64,000 nt of DNA from an uncultured Opitutia bacterium. GTDB lineage: Bacteria > Verrucomicrobiota > Verrucomicrobiia > Opitutales > Opitutaceae. Every line of letters starts with the position of its first letter. The first letter of the stretch is position 1. Below are positions 42,188-49,660 of this stretch, one piece after another. The stretch covers positions 124,001 to 188,000 of the forward strand of contig CAIPAH010000013.1 in NCBI GenBank assembly GCA_903862955.1. The letters run 5' to 3'. The position numbers were made by a program, and so were the translations under genes. The notes beneath the pieces are model-generated. The model was not told where the DNA came from. It made no database searches and saw nothing but the letters and a program-made list of their open reading frames with translations.

Positions 42188-42685
42188 ATGAAAACGCTTC
42201 GTTCGCTCCTCGGTCTGGCCCTCCTGTTTGTCGCCGTCGCCCACCTCCGGGCCGAACCCGTGCCCGCCGCGGCCGCGCCCGCGTGGAAACTCAAGGACCT
42301 CAACGGCAACGTCGTCAGCTCCGACCAGTTCAAGGGCAAGGTGGTCGTGCTGGATTTCTGGGCCACGTGGTGTCCGCCGTGCCGCGCGGAAATCCCCGGC
42401 TACATCGCGCTGCAGAAGAAATACGGCAAGGACGGCCTCGTGATCATCGGCGTGTCCTGTGACCAAGGCGGAAACGCCGTGCAGACGGTGAAGAGTTTTG
42501 TCGCGAAGCAAGGCATGAACTACGTGGTCGCAATGGCGGATGACGAGATCCAGGCGGCGTTTGGCGGGATGGACGCGATTCCCACGACGTTCCTGATCGA
42601 CCGCAACGGCCAGCTCCGCGACCGCAAGGTTGGGGCCGAGCCCGAGGCGGTTTACGAGCAGACGATCCTGAAGTATTTGAAGTGA
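42188..42685 (+). CDS. TlpA/ResA-type thioredoxin-like protein
   Basis: A 165-residue exported protein. A signal peptide or anchor (about 1-22) precedes a thioredoxin fold with FWATWCPPCRAEIPGY; the CPPC is at 62-65. It keeps a disulfide state outside the cytoplasmic membrane, for example for cytochrome c maturation. The C-terminal IPTTFLIDRNGQL has the cis-Pro loop. It is a candidate helper for the CxxCH proteins at 7024-10092, but lies far from them. Confidence 0.92.
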   Translation: MKTLRSLLGLALLFVAVAHLRAEPVPAAAAPAWKLKDLNGNVVSSDQFKGKVVVLDFWATWCPPCRAEIPGYIALQKKYGKDGLVIIGVSCDQGGNAVQTVKSFVAKQGMNYVVAMADDEIQAAFGGMDAIPTTFLIDRNGQLRDRKVGAEPEAVYEQTILKYLK

Positions 42686-42690
42686 AGCAG

Positions 42691-42739
42691 CGCAGGCGTT
42701 CCCGCCTGCGTTGGATTGGATGCAGGCGGGGACGCCTGC
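42691..42739. repeat. Two inverted copies of the family G hairpin between convergent genes
   Basis: CGCAGGCG (42691-42698) pairs with CGCCTGCG (42703-42710), and GCAGGCG (42722-42728) with CGCCTGC (42733-42739). The second unit is an inverted copy of the first, so the whole may also fold as one stem. It lies between the stops of the TlpA-like and GH3 genes and resembles 24416-24443. Confidence 0.8.
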
Positions 42740-42749
42740 GCCACGCCGC

Positions 42750-44339
42750 TTACTCGTTGAACCGCGCGAGCTGCATCAGCTCGTCGGCGATCACCCGGTC
42801 GCTGCGGCAGCGCGGCATCTTGTTCGACCCGCCCCATTTGCCGTGGTGGCGCATCCAGTGCTCGAACACGCCGGGCATCACCAGGCGGACCACGGGCGCC
42901 TCCAGCAGGACGCTGCGCCGCTTGAGCTCATAGTGGGGATTGCGGGCGCGCAGCTCGCCGTCGAGCTGGTCGGCGAGGTTCGGGCCGGTGGGCGTCTGCA
43001 CCGACCCGGGACGCAGCTCGATCCACCACTCGTGCCGGCCGCGATTGTTGCCGGTGTGGGATTCGATGAACGCCGGCGCCACGTGGAAATTGGTGATGCT
43101 CCAGCCGTGCGGCGAACACACCGCGAGCAGTGCATCGGTCAGTTCCTTCTCAATTACTTGCTCGCCGAACGCGTCGAGCATGAGCCGCGTGCGGCCCACG
43201 TAGATCAGCCGCGGCGGCGTGGTGGAGATGAAGCGAACGACGTCGCCGATGAGGTAGCGGCACAGTCCGCCCGGCGTGGTGACCACCAGCACGTAGTCCT
43301 CGTTCGCCGCCACGCCTTCCAGCGGCACGGCCCGCGCGCCCAGCGGGCCGAGGCGGTTCTCGTCAAAATCCTTCAGCGGCACGAACTCAAAGAAAATTCC
43401 CGCGTCCGCCAGGAGGCGCAGCCCCTCGGGCGCGCTCGCATCCTGCGCGGCGATGACGCCCTCGGTGGCCGAGTAGATCTCGTGGAAATTGACCGTGGGG
43501 CCGAACGCCCGGCGCAGCTCGCCCTGAAACGGCCCGAGCGGCAGGCCGGAGTGCATGAGGCATTCGAGATTGGGCCAAACGGCCTGCAGGCTGGGCGCGC
43601 GCGAGCCCGTCGGGCTGCGCGAACCGGAGCGCAGGGCCTCCGCGAGCACGAGCAGCCATTGGGGCAGGCCTGCGACTAGCGTCAGGTCCAGCGAACGCGT
43701 GCGTTCCACGATCGCGGCGAGCTTTTCGTCCCAGTTGCCCAGCTGGTCGATTTCGGCGCCGGGCTCATAAAGATGATGCACGGCCCAGCTCGGGAAGTTG
43801 AGGGAGGTGAAGCCGCTGAGCTCGCCCTCGTAGGCGGTGAACGACGCGGATTCGGACACGAGGTTCAGCGCCGTCGATCCGCCCAGCAGCAGGTGCCGGC
43901 CGTGAAAAACGCGCGAGCTCCCGGTGCGGGCGCAGTAATACAGCAACGCGGTGCGGTTCGCGCGGCGGAAGTGCGTGAGCAGATCGAACGTCACCGGGAT
44001 CCACTTGGCCGATCCTGGTGTCGTGCCCGGCGTCAGCGCATAAAATGAGCACCGCCCGGGCCAGAGGACGTCGGCCTCGCCGCGTTTCATCCGCTCGATG
44101 GAGGGCGAGAGCATTTCGTAGGTCTGCAGCGGCACCCGGGCTTGGAACTGGCGGTAGGTGCAGCCGGCTTCGAGGCCGACGGCGCGGCCGAAGGCGGTCT
44201 TGGCGAAACGGCTGGTGAGCGCGCGGAACGTGCGCTTCTGCGCGGGCACGGCGGATTTCTTTTGCCGCAACTCGAGGGCCGTCTTCGCGGCCAGCACCCG
44301 CGCGCCTAAAACCAGCAGGTTTTTGGGAAGGATCGGCAT
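42750..44339 (-). CDS. GH3-family acyl-acid-amide synthetase-like protein
   Basis: A 529-residue protein of the GH3 adenylating family, named after plant auxin-responsive proteins. Family landmarks: ALTPGTTPGSAKWIPVT (ATP-binding loop), FTSLNFPSWAVH, YSATEGVIAA and the C-terminal RTRLMLDAFGEQVIE. Plant members join amino acids to auxin or jasmonate; bacterial members have unknown substrates. The ATG at 44339 starts the family-type N terminus; an upstream extension is low complexity. It has a large gap to the divergent RluA gene. Confidence 0.88.
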   Translation of the reverse strand: MPILPKNLLVLGARVLAAKTALELRQKKSAVPAQKRTFRALTSRFAKTAFGRAVGLEAGCTYRQFQARVPLQTYEMLSPSIERMKRGEADVLWPGRCSFYALTPGTTPGSAKWIPVTFDLLTHFRRANRTALLYYCARTGSSRVFHGRHLLLGGSTALNLVSESASFTAYEGELSGFTSLNFPSWAVHHLYEPGAEIDQLGNWDEKLAAIVERTRSLDLTLVAGLPQWLLVLAEALRSGSRSPTGSRAPSLQAVWPNLECLMHSGLPLGPFQGELRRAFGPTVNFHEIYSATEGVIAAQDASAPEGLRLLADAGIFFEFVPLKDFDENRLGPLGARAVPLEGVAANEDYVLVVTTPGGLCRYLIGDVVRFISTTPPRLIYVGRTRLMLDAFGEQVIEKELTDALLAVCSPHGWSITNFHVAPAFIESHTGNNRGRHEWWIELRPGSVQTPTGPNLADQLDGELRARNPHYELKRRSVLLEAPVVRLVMPGVFEHWMRHHGKWGGSNKMPRCRSDRVIADELMQLARFNE

Positions 44340-44532
44340 GGCGGGGGCGCTCGCAGTCTCAGGCAGTCCTGCCCGCCCGCCCCCGGGCCGCAAGTGCATT
44401 CCGGTCGGGGAGGGCACCTTACCAGCTTTTAACCGTGGGCAGGGGCCGGACGGCCCTAGCGGCCACGGCACTTCGCCCCTGTTTGAAACGCGGGCGTGAC
44501 ATTCGCGGGCTTTGGCGTTGTCACAAGGACGC

Positions 44533-45330
44533 ATGCCGCTCCCGCCCCGCCTCCTTGAGGACGACACCCTCGTCGCATTCGACAAGCCCAGCGGGCTGCC
44601 CGTCGCGCCCGAACGCGGCCGGAAGGGAGCGCAGTCCCTCGTGGCGCTCGTGCAGGCGAGCTACGGCCCGGGCGTGGCCAACGTGCACCGGCTCGACACC
44701 GACGCGAGCGGCGTGGTGGTCTTTGCGAAGACGAAGGTCGCGCTCGATTTTCTCAGCGGGCAATTCCAGTCAAAGACGGCGGCGATGAAATATTTCGCGC
44801 TGGCGGTGGTGCAGCCGGCGGAACGGGCGCTGAAGGACGTGGCGATCCTGCGCGCGGCGAACGACAGCCTGCCGGACACGTTCATGATCGAGCTCGCGCT
44901 CCGTGACGACGAGCACGAGCCAGGCCGGCTGCGCGTGGGCAAGGGCCGCGAGAGTCGCGAGAGCGCGACGGCGGCGCGCACGCTGGAGCGCTTCGGGCGG
45001 TTCGTGTGGCTGGAGTGCAACCCGGTCGGCAACCGCACGCACCAAGTCCGCGTGCACCTAGCCGCACTGGGCGCGCCGGTGTTGAACGACGCGTTTTACG
45101 GCGACCCCGAGGTGAAGCTGCTGCTTTCTGACCTGAAGCGCGGCTACAAGGGCCGCGACGAGGAGAAGCCCATGCTCAGCCGCCTCGCGCTGCACGCCGG
45201 CGAACTCACGCTGAAGCATCCCACGACGCGGGAGCCCATCACCCTCACTGCGCCGTTGCCCCATGAATTCGAGATTGCGCTGAAGTATCTGCGGAAGTTC
45301 GGGACAGGACGGGTGCGGGGAAAGATTTAG
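44533..45330 (+). CDS. RluA-family RNA pseudouridine synthase
   Basis: A 265-residue protein. The catalytic Asp55 lies in VHRLDTDASGVVVFAKT and the conserved NRTHQVRVHLA helix near 180 follows. It isomerises uridine in rRNA or tRNA; the target site is unknown because there is no S4 domain and the family is broad. AAGGA stands before the ATG at 44533. Its stop lies within the left arm of the following inverted repeat. Confidence 0.93.
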   Translation: MPLPPRLLEDDTLVAFDKPSGLPVAPERGRKGAQSLVALVQASYGPGVANVHRLDTDASGVVVFAKTKVALDFLSGQFQSKTAAMKYFALAVVQPAERALKDVAILRAANDSLPDTFMIELALRDDEHEPGRLRVGKGRESRESATAARTLERFGRFVWLECNPVGNRTHQVRVHLAALGAPVLNDAFYGDPEVKLLLSDLKRGYKGRDEEKPMLSRLALHAGELTLKHPTTREPITLTAPLPHEFEIALKYLRKFGTGRVRGKI

Positions 45331-45506
45331 CCGGAAGCCAGGAAACCCGGAACGAGGAAGCGGGGATTCCAATCCGGATCGCGAAAGCGCGAAAGGACAG
45401 AAACGTGAAAGGACAAACCGCCCCGGCGACCTCTGTTTCCGCGCCTTCGCTCTTCCGCGTTTTCGCGATTGGCCTTCACCCTGCCGCGTTCCTGGCTTCC
45501 GGCTAA
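45327..45506. repeat. Nested inverted repeats, families B (outer) and F (inner)
   Basis: The outer arms 45327-45344 and 45489-45506 are perfectly complementary over 18 nt (TTAGCCGGAAGCCAGGAA); the left arm includes the RluA stop at 45328-45330. Inside, arms 45379-45395 and 45453-45469 (ATCGCGAAAGCGCGAAA) pair at 15 of 17. Both families occur elsewhere on their own. The element separates convergent genes. Confidence 0.9.
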
Positions 45507-45515
45507 GTCTTCCGG

Positions 45516-47336
45516 TCAGCGGAGTGAATCGAGCAACTCGCGGGCGGGGGCGTAGTCGGGATTGAGGCGGAGGACGGCTTCTAGGTGTTGAATCGCCTCG
45601 GCGTGGCGGCCGGGGAGGGTGAGCAATTCGTGGGCGAGGACGTAGTGCGCGGGCCAGAGATCCGGGTTGGTGCGAAGGGCTGACTCGAGGTGCGGGATCG
45701 CTTCGGCCTGGCGGTTGCGGCCGAGCAGGGCGATGCCGAGGTTCATCTGGATTTCCGCGAGCTCGGGACGGCGGCGCAGCACGGCCTGGTAATGCTGGAT
45801 GGCTTCGTCCTCGCGGCCCGGCATCGCGGCGAGCGTGTTGGCCAGGTTGTTTTCGGCCTGCCAGAGTTCCGGTTTGAGTCGGACGGCGGTCTCGAGGTGG
45901 CCGATCGCCTCGTCTTTTGCGCCGGGCACGGTGAGCAACGACATCGCGAGATTGGCGTGCGCCTCCGCGTAGTCGGGGCGCACGTGCAGGGCATCGCGAT
46001 ACGAGGCGATGGCGGCGTCGGTCTGGTTGCGCGCGGCGAGCTCCATGCCGAGGTTGTAAGAGGCCATCCACGCGGCGGGGTTGCGGGCAAGGGTGGCGCG
46101 GTAGAGCGTGATGTTGTCCGCGTAATCATGCGCCTGCCGCCACGTCAGTCCGCCGAGCACGGCAACGAGCGCGGCGGGGATGATGCGTCGCAGCACCGGC
46201 CGCGACGCCAGCAGCAGCGTCAGCGCGGCGCACACCGGCACGATGACGCCGAGGCTCGCGAGGTATTGGAAATGATCGGCGACGTAGGAGTAGACGAAGG
46301 GATAGACGTTAAAAAAACCGAGGGCGGGAAACAGCGTGCCGGCGAAGAACACCGCGCCGGCCAGGGGTGCGCGGGAACGGCGGCGCAGGCGCCAGAGGGC
46401 CAGCACGCCGGCCACCGCGGCGATGAGGCCGGCGAAGTGCGTCGCGTCGGACACGTCGATGGGCCAGCGCGGATAGACGAAGCTCAGGTCCACGGGCCAG
46501 AGCAGTTTCCCGAGGTAAAACCACAGCATGCGGCCTGCCAGCAGGCAGCGTTGCAGCGCATGCAGGTCGTAGGCGGCGCCCTCGGCGCCGACGAATTTGC
46601 GCTCCACCCACGCCGTGCAGAGGCCGGCGGTGAGTCCCAGCACGAACCACGGCAACAGCGGCACGACATCGCGCCGCCAGCAGAGCGTGCCGCGCCGCCA
46701 CCATGCGATCACGAGCAGCGCGGCGGGCAGAGTGGCGGTCACGGACTTCGTCAGGAGCGCGAGGAGGAAGAGCAGGGTGGCGAGCGCGTAGTTGGGCCAG
46801 TCGCGCGTTGCGTCGTCGCGAGACGCGTCGAAGCGCAGCCAAGCCAGCGCAGATGCGAGGTAGAACACGGCGGACAGCGTGTTCTTTTGCTCGGAGATCC
46901 ACGCGACCGTTTCGACGCCGACGGGATGCAAGGCGAAGACCAGGCCGGCGAACCACGCCCCCGGCACGGCGAGCCGCTGCAGTCCGCGCACGAGCAGGCC
47001 GGCGGCCGTCGCGTGCAAGAGGACGTTGAGCCAGTGGTAGGCCGCGGCCGATTCGCCCCAGAGATGATACTCAAACCAGAACGCGCTGTGGAGCACCGGA
47101 TAGAACTGCTGCGTGGCGCCAGGCTCGAACCAGATGCGGGCGAGTCCGCAGAGCGAGCGGAGACCGGCGGCGGTCACGTGCATGTTGTCGTCCCAGAGGA
47201 ACCCGCCGGACAGGGCCGGCAGGTAGGCGACGACGCAGGCGAGCGCGAGGCCGAGCCACCGCAGCCACCAGCTCGCGGTGGACGGCGTGACCGGAACGGG
47301 CGTGGGCGGGCCGGGCTTCGCAGGGCGCGGGGACAT
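45516..47336 (-). CDS. Multi-helix membrane protein with C-terminal TPR repeats
   Basis: A 605-residue protein. Residues about 15-425 contain ten or more helices with a glycosyltransferase-like (TMTC/PMT-type) pattern: FLWDDNMHVT in the first loop, as in C-type GTs with an acidic pair, and VAWISEQKNTLSAVFY. Residues 430-605 are five TPR units (RNPAAWMASYNLGMELAAR, MNLGIALLGRNRQAEAIPHL). Proteins with this build are widespread in Verrucomicrobiota and are annotated as TPR membrane proteins; O-glycosyl transfer to exported proteins is possible but not shown. Confidence 0.85.
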   Translation of the reverse strand: MSPRPAKPGPPTPVPVTPSTASWWLRWLGLALACVVAYLPALSGGFLWDDNMHVTAAGLRSLCGLARIWFEPGATQQFYPVLHSAFWFEYHLWGESAAAYHWLNVLLHATAAGLLVRGLQRLAVPGAWFAGLVFALHPVGVETVAWISEQKNTLSAVFYLASALAWLRFDASRDDATRDWPNYALATLLFLLALLTKSVTATLPAALLVIAWWRRGTLCWRRDVVPLLPWFVLGLTAGLCTAWVERKFVGAEGAAYDLHALQRCLLAGRMLWFYLGKLLWPVDLSFVYPRWPIDVSDATHFAGLIAAVAGVLALWRLRRRSRAPLAGAVFFAGTLFPALGFFNVYPFVYSYVADHFQYLASLGVIVPVCAALTLLLASRPVLRRIIPAALVAVLGGLTWRQAHDYADNITLYRATLARNPAAWMASYNLGMELAARNQTDAAIASYRDALHVRPDYAEAHANLAMSLLTVPGAKDEAIGHLETAVRLKPELWQAENNLANTLAAMPGREDEAIQHYQAVLRRRPELAEIQMNLGIALLGRNRQAEAIPHLESALRTNPDLWPAHYVLAHELLTLPGRHAEAIQHLEAVLRLNPDYAPARELLDSLR

Positions 47337-47394
47337 TGCCGCGAAGGTCTCGGTTTCCCCGGGCTGCGGCAACGCGGAAAAGCCGGGACGGTGG

Positions 47395-47471
47395 GTTGGC
47401 CACAAAGAGGCACAGGTGGCGCAAGGGAGCATCGGTCCATGTGCATTTTGCGCCTCTTTGCGGCCACCAAC
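47395..47471. repeat. Inverted repeat, family E, copy 3, between divergent genes
   Basis: Arms 47395-47412 (GTTGGCCACAAAGAGGCA) and 47451-47471 pair with one gap. Because the flanking genes (47336 minus, 47525 plus) are divergent, this copy cannot be a terminator for either; it lies in the promoter region. Confidence 0.8.
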
Positions 47472-47524
47472 TTGGACTCGGCTGTTTACTCGTCGCGGCC
47501 GAGGCGTAAATTCCCCGCACCTTC

Positions 47525-49528
47525 ATGAACCCCACCGTGACGCATTCCGTGGACAGCGATGGCATTGGCTGGATCGTCTTCGACGACCCGGCGGCGCGCG
47601 CCAACGTCTTCACGCCGGCGGTGTTTGCCGACCTGCGTGCGGCGATCGCGGCACTCGAGGCGAAGACGGTGCGGGCGGTGGTGGTGCTGAGCGCGAAGGA
47701 GCGCATCTTCATCGCCGGCGCCGACCTGAAATGGCTGTCGCGCGCGCCGGATGCCGCCACCGCCGCGGCGATTTCCCGCGAGGGACAGGCCTGCTTCGAA
47801 CTGCTCGCGCGTTTCAAGGCGCCCGTGGTGTGCGCCATCCACGGGGCGTGCGCGGGCGGCGGCACGGAGGTGGCGTTGGCGAGTCACTGGCGCATCGCGA
47901 GCGACGCACGCGAGACCGTCATCGGCCTGCCCGAAACGACGATTGGGACGATCCCCGGCTGGGGCGGGACGGTGCGGTTGCCGCGGCTGATCGGCGCTTC
48001 GGCGGCGCTGGACCACATTTTGAAGGGCGCGCTGCTGCCGGCGGCGGACGCGTTGCGCGCGGGACTCATCGACGAGGTGGCGCCGGCGGCGGAACTCAAG
48101 GCCCGTGCCAAGGCGGTGGCGCTGCGGCTGGCGGACAGCGCCGGGCCTACTCGCGCGACGCCGCCCGCGGCGGAGGCGGCGTATTTTGACGGGCTGCGCG
48201 CGGCGGTATTGAGGAAGACGCGCGGTCAGGAACCCGCCCTGGTGGCGGTGGTCGACCTGATCGCGCAGAACGCCGGGTTGCCGGTGGACGCCGCGCTCGA
48301 GGCCGAGGCCCGGGTGTTTGGGGAGATGACGGCCGGCGAAGTCTGCAAAAATCTCATCCATGTTTTCTTCCTGAAAGAGGCCGTGAAGAAGCTGACGGTC
48401 GACGCATGGTTTCCGCCCGTGGCGGCTTCGTCCGTCCCGGCGCCGTTCAAGAAAATCGGCGTCGTTGGTGCGGGCGTGATGGGCTCGGGCATCGCGCAAT
48501 GGTGCGCGGCGCGGGGGCACGACGTCGTGTTGCGCGACGTGAAGCCGGAGTTCGTCGAGCGCGGGCTGGCCGTGATTCGCGGCGTGTTCGACGAGTCGGT
48601 GGCGCGGAAAAAAATGACGCCCGAGGCCGCGGCGGTGGGCCTGGCGCGCGTGAAGGCCACGACGGACTGGGACGGCTTCGGCGACTGCGACCTCGTGATC
48701 GAGGCGATCGTGGAGAACGTCGCGGCGAAACAGGCGCTGTTCGCGGAGCTGACCAAGGTGGTGCGACCCGACTGTGTGCTCGCGTCAAACACGTCGGCGC
48801 TCCCGATCGAGGAACTGGCGGCGACTGCGTCAGAGCCGGGCCGGACGATTGGCGTGCACTTTTTCAACCCTGTGAGCCGAATGCCGCTGGTGGAGCTGGT
48901 GCTGAGTCCGCACACCGCGCGCGGGACCGCGGAGCGCACGCTCGCGTTCGCGAAGGCGCTGGGCAAGACGCCCGTAATCTGCCGTTCGTCGCCGGGGTTC
49001 CTCGTGACGCGGGTGCTGTTTTTCTACCTGAACGAAGCGTGCCTCCTCTGGGAGCAGGGCGTGGCGACGGAGACGCTCGATGCTGCGCTGCGCGGCTGGG
49101 GCTGGCCGATGGGCCCGATGCGGCTGATCGACGAAGTCGGCGTGGACGTGGCCGATTTCATCTACGGCGAGATGGCGCATTATTTTCCAGGGCGCTTCGA
49201 AGGCGCGACGATCTGCCGGCGCATGCTGGCGGCGGGGATGAAGGGTCGGAAGAACGGCGCGAGTTCGGGCTTCTACACGTATGCGGGCGCCAAGGAGGCG
49301 CTGAATCCGGCGATGGCGCAGTTTACGCCCGAGGCGAAGTCAACGCTCACCGCCGCGGCGATCATCGAGCGGTTAAACCGCGTGATGATCGACGAGACGA
49401 AGCGCGTGCTCGATGCAGGCGTGTTGAAGAGCGCCGACGACGCCGACTTCGCGCTGCTGATGGGCGCGGGCTTCCCGGCCTTCCGCGGTGGGTTGATGCG
49501 CTACGCGAAGAGCATGGGGACAATTTGA
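47525..49528 (+). CDS. fadJ: Fatty-acid oxidation multifunctional enzyme (enoyl-CoA hydratase / 3-hydroxyacyl-CoA dehydrogenase)
   Basis: A 667-residue FadB/FadJ-type fusion. Residues about 10-200 are the hydratase (GACAGGGTEVALASHWRIAS oxyanion region and GLPETTIGTIPGWGGT with catalytic Glu). Residues about 312-490 are the NAD domain (GVVGAGVMGSGIAQW) with NTSALPIEEL and GVHFFNPVSRMPLVE, and the last part holds the dehydrogenase C domains. The FadJ/FadB choice is not settled from sequence. A thiolase is not in the window. Confidence 0.93.
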   Translation: MNPTVTHSVDSDGIGWIVFDDPAARANVFTPAVFADLRAAIAALEAKTVRAVVVLSAKERIFIAGADLKWLSRAPDAATAAAISREGQACFELLARFKAPVVCAIHGACAGGGTEVALASHWRIASDARETVIGLPETTIGTIPGWGGTVRLPRLIGASAALDHILKGALLPAADALRAGLIDEVAPAAELKARAKAVALRLADSAGPTRATPPAAEAAYFDGLRAAVLRKTRGQEPALVAVVDLIAQNAGLPVDAALEAEARVFGEMTAGEVCKNLIHVFFLKEAVKKLTVDAWFPPVAASSVPAPFKKIGVVGAGVMGSGIAQWCAARGHDVVLRDVKPEFVERGLAVIRGVFDESVARKKMTPEAAAVGLARVKATTDWDGFGDCDLVIEAIVENVAAKQALFAELTKVVRPDCVLASNTSALPIEELAATASEPGRTIGVHFFNPVSRMPLVELVLSPHTARGTAERTLAFAKALGKTPVICRSSPGFLVTRVLFFYLNEACLLWEQGVATETLDAALRGWGWPMGPMRLIDEVGVDVADFIYGEMAHYFPGRFEGATICRRMLAAGMKGRKNGASSGFYTYAGAKEALNPAMAQFTPEAKSTLTAAAIIERLNRVMIDETKRVLDAGVLKSADDADFALLMGAGFPAFRGGLMRYAKSMGTI

Positions 49529-49530
49529 TT

Positions 49531-49655
49531 TCTCGCGACGACCGCGACGTACGCGACGGCCCGGCTTCCAGCCGGGAAGCGTGTTAGCACGCAGCCCAGG
49601 TCGGATTTTCGGTCTTGGAAGATTTCACTTCGCGCGCGTCGCGGTCGTCGCGAGA
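49531..49655. repeat. Inverted repeat, family H (TCTCGCGACGACCGCGACG)
   Basis: Arms 49531-49549 and 49637-49655 are perfectly complementary over 19 nt with an 87-nt loop that itself includes a small hairpin (CCCGGCT, TCC, AGCCGGG at about 49560-49576). It begins 2 nt after the FadJ stop and ends 5 nt before the stop of the convergent permease gene. Confidence 0.92.
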
Positions 49656-49660
49656 ACCCC

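Noticed and set aside
17351-49528. A fatty-acid oxidation operon formed by the acyl-CoA dehydrogenase and FadJ-type genes
   Set aside because: The two genes are about 28 kb apart with unrelated genes between and no thiolase nearby.
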